7,743 bases of DNA from Anaerolineae bacterium (GCA_016929355.1 JAFGJA010000202.1:1-7743); one strand, 5' to 3'. Positions 1 to 6,387 are shown, counted from the first letter of the stretch. Program-made: numbers and translations. The notes: a model not told the origin generated them from the letters alone.

Positions 1-32
1 CCGTGCGTTCTATAGCCTGATTTATCAGAGTT

Positions 33-539
33 TTAGTCGTCCGCCGGTTCTTCGGCCTGCTGTTGGCCCCAGATTAAATGGCCGCGTATTTGTAAATCGA
101 CATTACGCATCTTTTGCGCCAAATCTTCCGCTAAATTCCGCATCAAGCGATAGCCCAATTGGGGATAGGTATCACAGAGCAGCATGAGTTTTTCGCGCGG
201 AATGACCAGCAATTGGGTGTTGTTCGCAGCGCTGCGGGCGGCGGCGGAGCGGATGCCTTGATCGACCAGCGCTACTTCGCCGAAGGATTGACCGCGCCGT
301 AAGATGGCAATGGTTTGCAGCCCCCCCCCGCCGCCGCCTTTCACAAAAGCAGGATCAACCTGAATATGTACTTCACCCTCCGCAATGACGTACAATTCAT
401 CACCAGTGGTGTGTTCAGCAAAAATCAAGTCGCCCTGTTGGTATGTTTTTTCCTCACAGATTGAGGCCACTAATTCCAATTGTGTTTTCTTCAATTCCAT
501 GAAAATATCAACGCGACTCAGCACACTTACATTCGTCAT
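33..539 (-). CDS. Stand-alone cyclic nucleotide-binding (Crp/Fnr-type cNMP) domain protein, 168 aa
   Basis: The protein is essentially one cyclic-nucleotide-binding beta-roll. The N-terminal half has the usual GD-x-I-F...GDELYVIAEGEV pattern (about residues 35-60). The phosphate-binding cassette is FGEVALVDQGIRSAA (about residues 86-100) and keeps the Glu (88) and the Arg-Ser-Ala (97-99) that contact cNMP in CRP/PKA-type domains, so ligand binding is plausible. A C-helix follows (about 125-150). No helix-turn-helix, kinase, channel or cyclase domain is attached, so it is unlikely to be a DNA-binding regulator by itself; a partner-binding sensor is an inference. A run of six Gly (residues 68-73) sits in a loop between strands. 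The ATG at 539 is preferred because AGGAG lies 10 nt upstream; a GTG at 563 would add eight residues. It is divergent from yraN. The family is confident, the role unknown. Confidence 0.85.
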   Translation of the reverse strand: MTNVSVLSRVDIFMELKKTQLELVASICEEKTYQQGDLIFAEHTTGDELYVIAEGEVHIQVDPAFVKGGGGGGLQTIAILRRGQSFGEVALVDQGIRSAAARSAANNTQLLVIPREKLMLLCDTYPQLGYRLMRNLAEDLAQKMRNVDLQIRGHLIWGQQQAEEPADD

Positions 540-549
540 GGGTTTTTGA

Positions 550-554
550 CTCCT
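550..554 (-). promoter_or_regulatory. Shine-Dalgarno of the cNMP-domain gene
   Basis: AGGAG on the minus strand, 10 nt before the ATG at 539. It lies inside the eight-codon extension that a GTG start at 563 would give, and so favours the shorter reading. Confidence 0.6.
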
Positions 555-574
555 AACGCGCACCTATTGGCGCG

Positions 575-603
575 ATTGTAGCATGGGCATGTACACTACA
601 CAA
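575..603 (-). promoter_or_regulatory. Candidate sigma70-type promoter for the cNMP-domain gene
   Basis: On the minus strand there is TTGTGT (603-598), a 17-bp spacer, then TACAAT (580-575). The -10 matches the consensus at 5 of 6 positions; the -35 keeps only TTG. Transcription would begin near 568, giving a short leader containing the AGGAG site. The site lies in the 105-bp spacer shared with yraN on the other strand. A matching plus-strand promoter is less clear (TATTCT at 620-625 is the best -10). Confidence 0.42.
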
Positions 604-644
604 ACATTATTTTGCTGATTATTCTGATCAGGAGTTAGCGGATC

Positions 645-1025
645 ATGCCTCATCTCCGGCAAACACTCGGACAGCGCGGCGAGGATTTTGTCGCGGCTGA
701 ACTGCGCCGCACGGGATATACGATCCTGGCGCGGAATTGGCGGCATGGTAAACATGGCGAACTGGATATTGTGGCGCGTTATGGGCAGGGCGGGGTGATT
801 GTTTTTGTCGAAGTGCGTACCCGGCGGGGACCGGTTGACGTGGCGGTTGAGCAGGCGTTTGCCAGCGTGAACGCGCGGAAACGGGCGCAACTGCTGCGGC
901 TGGCTGATGCGTTTTTGGCGGCGCATGATCTGCATCAAGTTGATTGGCGGATCACGATTGCGGCGGTGGGGTATGAGCACGGAACGTTTACATTGGAGGT
1001 ATGCAAAGATGCGATTGCCTGGTGA
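645..1025 (+). CDS. yraN: YraN / UPF0102 family endonuclease-like protein, 126 aa
   Basis: A full-length member of UPF0102 (YraN), a small family with a restriction-endonuclease-like fold and no firmly established role, often thought to act on DNA or in DNA processing. Visible family motifs are GQRGEDFVAAEL (9-20), GYTILARNWR (24-33), GELDIVA (38-44) and VFVEVRTRRG (53-62), then a helix with ARKR (77-80). Asp41, Glu56 and the following Arg58 occupy the positions of a D...ExK-like nuclease site, with Arg in place of Lys as is common in this family. AGGAG at 630-634 lies 10 nt before the ATG. It is the first gene of a plus-strand cluster: miaA starts inside its last codons. Length (about 120 aa) is typical and the family call is confident; the biochemical role is not known. 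Confidence 0.9.
   Translation: MPHLRQTLGQRGEDFVAAELRRTGYTILARNWRHGKHGELDIVARYGQGGVIVFVEVRTRRGPVDVAVEQAFASVNARKRAQLLRLADAFLAAHDLHQVDWRITIAAVGYEHGTFTLEVCKDAIAW
995..1000 (+). promoter_or_regulatory. Strong Shine-Dalgarno of miaA inside yraN
   Basis: GGAGGT, 8 nt before the ATG at 1009. It is the best ribosome-binding site near any of the possible miaA starts (907, 973, 1009, 1045) and so decides the start. Being within the yraN coding sequence, it implies translational coupling. Confidence 0.65.
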
Positions 1026-2067
1026 TCGCGGGCAGCGTAATCAAGTGAATGATGAACATCGGCGCAAAACATCTACGGGAACGTTTACCTTGATTCAGCC
1101 GGAGCCGGAAGCGGAACCTGATCCTATACCCGCCAGGGAGAGTCTCCTACTTGTCGTTATTCTGGGGCCAACGGGGATCGGGAAAACTGCCTTGGCGATC
1201 CAGATTGCACAAGCGCTTGATGGCGAGATCATCAGCGCGGACAGTCGCCAGTTGTATCGTTATATGGATATTGGGACCGCCAAGCCAACTGTCGCCGAAC
1301 GCGCAGCCGTGCCCCATCACCTGATCGATGTGGTGACGCCCGATCATACGTATTCGCTCGCGCAGTTTCAGCGCGCGGCTTACGAAACGATTGACGCGAT
1401 TCATGTGCGGGACAAACTGCCGTTTTTGGTCGGCGGAACGGGGCAGTATATTAGCGCGGTGGTGGAAGGGTGGGGGATTCCCGAAGTGCCCCCGAATCCG
1501 ACGACGCGCGCGCGCCTGGAAGCGTTCGCCGAAGAACATGGCGCGGCAGCCTTACATCGCCGCTTGCACGACGTTGATCCTGAGGCGGCGGATCGCCTCG
1601 ATTATCGCAATGTGCGGCGGGTGGTGCGTGCGCTGGAAGTTTATCTTGAAACGGGTACACCGATCACGGTCTTGCAACGCAAAACGCAGCCGCCCTATCG
1701 CCTGTTGCAGATCGGTTTGACCATGCCGCGTGAGCCACTTTATGCGCGGGTCGATGCGCGTGTCGAGGCAATGATCGCGGCGGGCTTGCAGGCTGAGGTG
1801 CGGAGTCTGTTGGAAACGGGCTATACTTGGGACTGTCCGGCGATGAGCGGTTTAGGTTACGGTCAATGGCGCAGCTATTTTGCGGGAGAAATCAGCGAGG
1901 CCGATGTGATCGACGCGATCAAACACGCGACTCATGCCTTTATCCGCCGCCAATATACATGGTTTCGCGGACACGATGCCGGGATTCACTGGTTAGATGT
2001 GGCGACGATGACGCCGGATGTTTTGATTGAGACAGCGCTCAAACGCATTCAGGACTGGAAGCTATAA
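1009..2067 (+). CDS. miaA: tRNA dimethylallyltransferase (tRNA A37 isopentenyltransferase), 352 aa
   Basis: MiaA transfers a dimethylallyl group from DMAPP to N6 of adenosine 37 in tRNAs reading UNN codons; the product is often further modified by MiaB. Motifs with the 1009 start are: P-loop GPTGIGKT (53-60), SADSRQLYRYMDIGTAKP (76-93) with the catalytic-region Asp78 and Ser79, GGTGQYI (142-148; usually GGTGLY), the N-V-R-R-V-V-R-A-L-E block (201-210), an A-M-S-G-L-G-Y segment and a C-terminal RRQYTWFR block. All core elements are intact, so it should be active. The start at 1009 has GGAGGT 8 nt upstream and overlaps yraN by 17 bp. This leaves about 45 extra residues before the first strand, including an acidic/Pro-rich stretch (30-41), which is longer than typical MiaA (about 300-320 aa). 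A GTG at 1045 is a weaker alternative. Confidence 0.95.
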   Translation: MRLPGDRGQRNQVNDEHRRKTSTGTFTLIQPEPEAEPDPIPARESLLLVVILGPTGIGKTALAIQIAQALDGEIISADSRQLYRYMDIGTAKPTVAERAAVPHHLIDVVTPDHTYSLAQFQRAAYETIDAIHVRDKLPFLVGGTGQYISAVVEGWGIPEVPPNPTTRARLEAFAEEHGAAALHRRLHDVDPEAADRLDYRNVRRVVRALEVYLETGTPITVLQRKTQPPYRLLQIGLTMPREPLYARVDARVEAMIAAGLQAEVRSLLETGYTWDCPAMSGLGYGQWRSYFAGEISEADVIDAIKHATHAFIRRQYTWFRGHDAGIHWLDVATMTPDVLIETALKRIQDWKL

Positions 2068-2070
2068 ACA

Positions 2071-2823
2071 ATGGGTGAATCAAATCGGACTGTGCGCCAA
2101 CGGTTGATGGATCGCTCGGTGGTCAGCATTCTATTGTCGCTGCTTGTTATTGCGATCATTTTTCCGTATGTAAACAACGAACTGCTTTCCCCCTATATCA
2201 ATCTTGTACCGCTTTACCCGGATCGCCCCTCGTGCCGCGAGCTGCCCGCGCCGTTGGGGGGCAATCAACGTTCGCTGCTGGCCTATGAAACGGATGATAC
2301 TGGCGCGTTGGAACTGGAATTGAGTGTGGCGGAACGGATTACGGTGGGGTCAAATGTCAAGGTGGCGGTGACGTTTAAGAACACGAGTCGCGCCCCGATT
2401 ATTTTGCATTTCCCTGATAATCCCGAATTTTTGATCACGACTGATGCTAATTCGCAAGGCATAAATTTTCTGGTCGAGTACAACGGCAATAATGTAGGGC
2501 AGCCCGGTTCTAGCTATTCATCACCGTTGGGTTTTGATCCGGCGACGCTGCATTTACTTGGGCCGCGCAGTAATTGTATCCAGGAATTTACGCTGCCCTG
2601 GAGTACGCTGCAAATTATTGGGGTGAATACAGTGGGGACGGTGCGCATCCGGGCGCGTTACGGGAATACCTCGGCGGGTAATGCGCCATCATTTCCTGAT
2701 GCGGCTGAAGCCACCCCTATCCCTGAATATCAGTTTACGCAGGGGGTATGGATCGGCGAAGATACGTCGAATGAGGAGTTGTTCGAGTTTGTGGAACAGG
2801 CGATACAGCAGCCGGTGCAGTGA
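2071..2823 (+). CDS. Membrane-anchored extracytoplasmic beta-sandwich protein of unknown function, 250 aa
   Basis: I do not recognise a named family. The N-terminus carries Arg at 6, 10, 11 and 15, followed by a hydrophobic segment (about 17-34) with no lipobox and no clear signal-peptidase site, so it is probably a type II membrane anchor with the rest outside. Residues about 78-200 are beta-rich. The stretch around 91-121 (strand, then FKNTSRAPIILHFPDNPEF) resembles the 'conserved asparagine-Thr-Ser then hydrophobic strand' pattern of Ig-like or BsuPI-type domains. Two cysteines only (55 and 169) could form a disulfide outside the cell. The C-terminal tail is acidic (GEDTSNEELFEFVEQ). The ATG is 3 bp after the miaA stop, with GGAAG 9 nt upstream, so it is very likely co-transcribed with yraN and miaA. 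The domain assignment is inferred from pattern only. Confidence 0.8.
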   Translation: MGESNRTVRQRLMDRSVVSILLSLLVIAIIFPYVNNELLSPYINLVPLYPDRPSCRELPAPLGGNQRSLLAYETDDTGALELELSVAERITVGSNVKVAVTFKNTSRAPIILHFPDNPEFLITTDANSQGINFLVEYNGNNVGQPGSSYSSPLGFDPATLHLLGPRSNCIQEFTLPWSTLQIIGVNTVGTVRIRARYGNTSAGNAPSFPDAAEATPIPEYQFTQGVWIGEDTSNEELFEFVEQAIQQPVQ

Positions 2824-2876
2824 GCGTTTGTTTAGTTGGATGGAACCAGATCGCGTTGTGCAAAGACTCTAATCCG

Positions 2877-3824
2877 CTATCCTCCAAACCGTTCCTGCCA
2901 CATGGCGTATAAACGCTGCGCGAGGTCCAGCGCATGATCACGCCCGCGCTCCTCGTTTTCGAGTCCGGCTAACCATGCTTTCGGGATGCCGTTCACACCA
3001 TGAAATGTCCCCTGAATCGCGCCGACAATTGAGGCAATAGAATCCGCATCACCGCCGAGTTTGCACGCAAAGCCCACCGCTTTGGCATAACTTTCGGGGT
3101 AACGTTGCGTGCAATACAGCGCCGCCGGGACGCACGTTTGCACGGTCAGATTGTGCCCAAATACATCGACCACAGCCTGCGGGGTCGGGGCTTCGCCTTC
3201 GCTCAATAGTTTCCAAATCCGGTCAAAGTAGGGGGTGAGATCATCGACGCCCGCATGACTGAGCGTTTCCTGTAACTGGTGGAAGGCTTGCCCGAAGGGA
3301 ATGCGCTGCACGGCTAAACCCACTGCGACTGCCATTGTGATCGCGCCAGCCCGTCCTATCGGGTGGGAATGGGTGACTTCCGCTTGCAGGTCGGCTTCTT
3401 CGATAGCGGCGTCGAGATCGTGATGAAACAGCAAACCTACCGGTGTGGCGCGCGGAGTTCCGCCGATGCCATACGAACCGCTTTCAAAGACTTCGGTATT
3501 GGCATCGCGCCAATCCATGCCCTGCTGCAAGCGATACAAGACTTCCAGCGCGCCGGGATTGTAACCGCGCATCGGGTGAAGATTTTCGCCCAACCGGGTA
3601 GCCAGATCATTTTGATCGGTGCGCGCATAGGTGAGCAGCATTTCCGCCACACTGATCATCATTTCGGTGTCTTCCGTATAAAAGCCGCCGACCATCTCTT
3701 CCCCGATGTCGGGCCGCGCTTCGAGTTCTGCCGGGGTGCGCTCTTTGGCCGGGCGTCCCATCGCGTCTCCGACCATCAGGCCAAGCATTGCCCCTGCAAA
3801 TTGATCAACTGGTTTGGTTGGCAT
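2877..3824 (-). CDS. ADP-ribosylglycohydrolase (DraG/ARH) family protein, 315 aa
   Basis: Members of this family hydrolyse ADP-ribose linkages on proteins, nucleic acids or small molecules using a binuclear Mg/Mn site, in an all-helical fold. Motifs in order (3824 start) are: FAGAMLGLMVGDAMGRP (9-25), FYTEDTEMM (48-56; family form is [ST]DD[ST]xM), GGTPRATPVGLLF (121-133), the THSHP block (151-155) and GGDADSIASIVGAIQGTFHG (257-276; family GGDxD[ST]). Metal ligands T50, D52, D259, D261 and S262 are in place, but the first acidic residue of the TDD triad is Glu51. Length is typical. The ATG at 3824 starts 8 bp after the upstream stop, with AGGGAG 13 nt before it. An ATG at 3857 would overlap the upstream gene by 25 bp and lacks a well-spaced ribosome site. 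The substrate cannot be read from sequence. Confidence 0.88.
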   Translation of the reverse strand: MPTKPVDQFAGAMLGLMVGDAMGRPAKERTPAELEARPDIGEEMVGGFYTEDTEMMISVAEMLLTYARTDQNDLATRLGENLHPMRGYNPGALEVLYRLQQGMDWRDANTEVFESGSYGIGGTPRATPVGLLFHHDLDAAIEEADLQAEVTHSHPIGRAGAITMAVAVGLAVQRIPFGQAFHQLQETLSHAGVDDLTPYFDRIWKLLSEGEAPTPQAVVDVFGHNLTVQTCVPAALYCTQRYPESYAKAVGFACKLGGDADSIASIVGAIQGTFHGVNGIPKAWLAGLENEERGRDHALDLAQRLYAMWQERFGG

Positions 3825-3832
3825 TTTTTTAA

Positions 3833-4471
3833 CTACGCTCCCTGGTTGGCTAACCATGCCTCAAGTGATGCGCGCATGACCGGCGGCAGATAGGTGATCG
3901 GCTCATTCTCAGCCAGAATGGGCAGCATCGCGCACAGGGTCATGACGGTCTGGACCGTATATCCGGCGCTTTCGAGCGCATCGCGTGCGCCGAAACCGAG
4001 ATCGATCACGGCCAGAATTGTGTCGATATTCAAGCCGACCCGCCGCGCGACGGCAGTGATTGCCTCTACCTGCGCTGCATCGAGCAGAACATCCGTCAGC
4101 AAGACTGTTGGATGATCGACATCATACGCGCCTTCAATCGCAAATGCGGCAGTATAATCACGTACTGTACCGTAAGGATAGACGAGAGGGACGTTTGTGC
4201 GCAAGCTGAGAGCGACCCCAATTGGCAGTGCAGCGACGGTTGTCAGTAAGCGAAGCGCTGCATATTGGTTCACAACTGGTTCGAATATTGGGGCCAGGGC
4301 GTCGGCGGTTTGCGCTAACACGGCGGGATAGGAGGGCAGCCAGCGCAGGTTGATCATAAACGGCCAGATTGATCCATCGGGTTGGGTGAAGTGCCCGAAC
4401 TGGATCAGGCCGTTGGCGGCGTAGGTTCGGGTGAGATCGGCAGGGGTGATGTTAGTGGATTCGGTGGTCAT
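3833..4471 (-). CDS. Orotate phosphoribosyltransferase-like protein with degenerate active-site motifs, 212 aa
   Basis: The overall order follows type I phosphoribosyltransferases of the OPRT kind: GLIQFGHFTQPDGSIWPFMINLR (21-43) matches the OPRT N-terminal hood pattern (G-x-F-x-L-x-S-G-x-x-S-x-x-Y-x-[DN]-x-R). V-P-L-V-Y-P-Y (94-100) and AFAIEGAYD (109-117) match the strand and loop before the PRPP site. TVLLTDVLLDAAQVE (122-136) sits where VLLVDDVxTTGGS is expected. One Asp (127) is kept; the second acidic residue and the TTGG phosphate loop are not. The RKxxKxHG catalytic loop is replaced by YPYGTVRDYTAAF. So it is probably not a working OPRT; it could be a binding protein, regulator or enzyme of changed specificity. 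GAGG lies 4 nt before the ATG. It is directly upstream of the ADP-ribosylglycohydrolase gene. Confidence 0.78.
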   Translation of the reverse strand: MTTESTNITPADLTRTYAANGLIQFGHFTQPDGSIWPFMINLRWLPSYPAVLAQTADALAPIFEPVVNQYAALRLLTTVAALPIGVALSLRTNVPLVYPYGTVRDYTAAFAIEGAYDVDHPTVLLTDVLLDAAQVEAITAVARRVGLNIDTILAVIDLGFGARDALESAGYTVQTVMTLCAMLPILAENEPITYLPPVMRASLEAWLANQGA

Positions 4472-4497
4472 CGGACCTCGTTTAGTTTAAATAGATG

Positions 4498-4524
4498 GGG
4501 GCATATACACGATGCATACGCCCC
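4498..4524. terminator. Imperfect hairpin between the lipoprotein and PRTase-like genes
   Basis: ggggcatat (4498-4506) pairs with atacgcccc (4516-4524) in a 9-bp stem with one A/C mismatch and a 9-nt loop. No clean U-run follows on either strand. On the minus strand it lies downstream of the lipoprotein gene and 26 bp before the PRTase-like start, so it could be a weak terminator or a leader structure. A TAAAAT (4537-4532, minus) just upstream could be a -10, which would put the hairpin at the very start of the PRTase mRNA. Confidence 0.3.
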
Positions 4525-4531
4525 TTAACCT

Positions 4532-4537
4532 ATTTTA
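4532..4537 (-). promoter_or_regulatory. Possible -10 element for the PRTase-like/ADP-ribosylglycohydrolase pair
   Basis: TAAAAT on the minus strand (5 of 6 matches to TATAAT) in the 116-bp spacer upstream of the PRTase-like gene. There is no convincing -35 at 16-18 bp. It is offered because two hairpins suggest that transcription from the lipoprotein gene ends before this point, so the pair would need its own promoter. Confidence 0.22.
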
Positions 4538-4557
4538 CCCTGACCCGCGCCAAAACG

Positions 4558-4578
4558 AGAACCGTCTACGCGGTTTCT
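4558..4578 (-). terminator. Candidate intrinsic terminator of the VWA lipoprotein gene
   Basis: Reading the minus strand, AGAAACCG, a CGTAGA loop, then CGGTTCT forms a 7-bp stem with a one-base bulge. It is followed by CGTTTTGG, a short T-run. It starts 10 bp after the lipoprotein stop codon. The stem is short and the T-run only four long, so the call is tentative. It also resembles a worn copy of a 'gtaga...tctac' palindromic repeat. Confidence 0.4.
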
Positions 4579-4587
4579 ACCTGATCG

Positions 4588-6351
4588 CTAACGATCCTCA
4601 TACCGTCCGGCGAGGCGGATCAGTTCGACAAATTCGGTCACATCTTCATCACCGGCCAGTTCGCTTGTGGTAAGCGGTTTGGCGAGATCGAGTAAATCCA
4701 GGTAACTGCCTTCCTGCGCCCAATATGATTCGCGCAGTAGTTCGGCAAATTCGGCGGCGGCGGCGTGCAAGCGGAAGCTCGCCGGAGCATCATCGAGCGT
4801 GGGGTGCAGATCGCCAACCGTGATCGGCTGGTTGACCTCGACCACTTCGCGCGTTTCGGCATCCTGATAGCGGATATAGACGGTAGCGATCACGGCGTCT
4901 GCATCCAGATCGTCGCCCTCAAGCGCGATCTCGTACAGGGCGGTGATGCTGTGGCCTGCGCCGACTTCGCCCGCGTCAACAGTATCATCGCGGAAATCTT
5001 CGTCAGCAATGGCGCGATTTTCATACCCGATCAGGCGATAGCGATCCGTAACCGCCGGGTTGAAATCGACCTGAACTTTCGCATCATAGCCGATGACTTG
5101 CAGCGTCCCGGTCAGGTTATGGACAAAAACGCGGCGGGCTTCGCGCAAGGTATCGACATAGTAGTAGTTGCCATTACCATCATTGGCGAGTTGTTCCATC
5201 AGTACATCGTTGTAATTGCCCATGCCGAAGCCGATAGTGCTGAGGGTGATGCCATCTTCGACGCCATCCTTGACCAGTTCGAGAATCTCATCAGGTCCGG
5301 TGGGACCAACATTACCGACACCATCACTGCACACGATCACGCGCGTGATCTCACCCTCGCGTTGGTATTCCTGGGCCATCGCGTAGCCAATGCGCAAACC
5401 ATCGGCTACGTTAGTGCTGCCTTCGGTGTGCAGCGCGTTGATCGCGTCCATGATCGTGTCCGCGTTGCTGGCAGAGGTTGGATCGAGGATGGAGCGGCTC
5501 ACGTCGGAATAAACGACGATGCCGACGCGATCATCGGCGCGCAGTTCGCCAACGAGCAGCACCAATGATTCCTTGACCCGTTCCAGGCGATTCCCGCCGC
5601 TCATGCTGCCGGACACATCGATCACGAAGATAAGCAGGGCGGGCGTGCGATCTTCGGGGGCGATATAGCGACCTTGCAGCCCGACGCGAAACAGGTAATG
5701 ACCGTCGAAGCCGAATGGGGCCGGGGCCGCGTCGAGATGGATGGCGAACGCCTCATCGCCTGCGGGATTTGTATAGTTGCCATCGAAGTAGTTGATGAAT
5801 TCTTCAGGGCGGATAGCTTCTGATGGCGGAAAGACCTGCTGATCCATCAAGTAACTGCGGGTGAGCGTATAGGACGCCGTATCCACATCCATCGCAAAGG
5901 TGCTGAGATGATCGTCCTCCGTATCCAGAAACGGATTCACGCCGTAATCTTCGAAGAACATATCGGCGGGTTCCTGGGGTTCCAGGGTGGGGCCGGTATC
6001 AGGGACGGGCGTCGCTTGGGCTACTTGTTGGGCGGGTTGTTCGCGCAGCGCGACATCGGGTGCGCCGGATGGTGCGCTCGCCATGATGCCTTCTGCGCCG
6101 GTTTCGGCTACCGCGAGATTTTCCTGAGTCATAGAGAGGGCCATTGTTGCCGTGCCGAGCGGGGTGCTGGTGACGGTATTGGACAGAGGTGTGTTTTGGG
6201 CTACAGCCGGGACGCTCGTGGGCTGGGCGGCGGAACCCTGATTATCATCTTTATCGCCGCCGCAAGCGGCGAGCAGGCTGGTGAGCAGCAGCGCGAGGAT
6301 GAGCAAGGCGCTAAGGTGCGCGCGTGTCAAGTGAGTGTTGGTGTGGTGCAT
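4588..6351 (-). CDS. YfbK-type von Willebrand factor A domain lipoprotein, 587 aa
   Basis: The N-terminus is a lipoprotein signal: a hydrophobic stretch (13-28) and lipobox L-A-A-C with Cys30. It should be lipidated and held at the outer face of the membrane. Residues about 35-130 form a low-complexity Ala/Thr/Pro/Gln linker. Residues about 134-225 (EDYGVNPFLDTEDDHLSTF, then FINYFD) match the VWA-associated N-terminal domain seen in YfbK. The VWA domain (about 238-410) has a complete metal-binding MIDAS: DVSGS with D245, S247 and S249, Thr313 in GSTNVADG, and Asp343 in CSDG. Residues about 410-582 (YRLIGYENR, GAGHSITALYEI) match the DUF3520 C-terminal domain. The start is secure, with AGGAGG 8 nt upstream. 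Family members are poorly understood; metal-dependent protein binding at the cell surface is the usual inference. It is divergent from the GRAM/zinc-ribbon gene. Confidence 0.93.
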   Translation of the reverse strand: MHHTNTHLTRAHLSALLILALLLTSLLAACGGDKDDNQGSAAQPTSVPAVAQNTPLSNTVTSTPLGTATMALSMTQENLAVAETGAEGIMASAPSGAPDVALREQPAQQVAQATPVPDTGPTLEPQEPADMFFEDYGVNPFLDTEDDHLSTFAMDVDTASYTLTRSYLMDQQVFPPSEAIRPEEFINYFDGNYTNPAGDEAFAIHLDAAPAPFGFDGHYLFRVGLQGRYIAPEDRTPALLIFVIDVSGSMSGGNRLERVKESLVLLVGELRADDRVGIVVYSDVSRSILDPTSASNADTIMDAINALHTEGSTNVADGLRIGYAMAQEYQREGEITRVIVCSDGVGNVGPTGPDEILELVKDGVEDGITLSTIGFGMGNYNDVLMEQLANDGNGNYYYVDTLREARRVFVHNLTGTLQVIGYDAKVQVDFNPAVTDRYRLIGYENRAIADEDFRDDTVDAGEVGAGHSITALYEIALEGDDLDADAVIATVYIRYQDAETREVVEVNQPITVGDLHPTLDDAPASFRLHAAAAEFAELLRESYWAQEGSYLDLLDLAKPLTTSELAGDEDVTEFVELIRLAGRYEDR

Positions 6352-6359
6352 GATTGATT

Positions 6360-6365
6360 CCTCCT
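6360..6365 (-). promoter_or_regulatory. Consensus Shine-Dalgarno of the VWA lipoprotein gene
   Basis: AGGAGG on the minus strand, 8 nt before the ATG at 6351. It is a perfect match at ideal spacing and supports efficient translation of the lipoprotein. Confidence 0.7.
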
Positions 6366-6387
6366 GGTGGGGCGAGTGTGCCCGTGC

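Noticed and set aside
17..28. CTGAT-TT-ATCAG inverted repeat just after the cNMP-domain gene
   Set aside because: Only 5 bp with a 2-nt loop, AT-rich and without a T-run; too weak to call a terminator.
564..980. 138-codon open frame on the minus strand over yraN
   Set aside because: yraN on the plus strand matches UPF0102 over its full length. The antisense frame has no family pattern and would fill the divergent promoter region.
907..1008. Earlier ATG starts for miaA (907, 973)
   Set aside because: They would overlap yraN by 53-119 bp and encode residues that mirror yraN in another frame; GGAGGT is correctly spaced only for 1009.
2824..2876. Bidirectional terminator in the 53-bp convergent spacer
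   Set aside because: I looked for a stem followed by T-runs on both strands and found none convincing.
3824..3830. A7 run on the minus strand as a programmed frameshift site joining the PRTase-like and ADP-ribosylglycohydrolase frames
   Set aside because: The PRTase-like stop codon (3833-3835) comes before the run, so slippage there could not fuse the two proteins.
3363..3893. 176-codon open frame on the plus strand over the ADP-ribosylglycohydrolase gene
   Set aside because: It is antisense to conserved catalytic motifs and crosses the junction with the PRTase-like gene; no protein family is recognisable.
4765..5568. 267-codon open frame on the plus strand, antisense to the VWA lipoprotein
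   Set aside because: The minus-strand frame has clear VWA motifs, a lipobox and a perfect ribosome site. The antisense product has no recognisable motif and is explained by biased codon use in a GC-rich gene.
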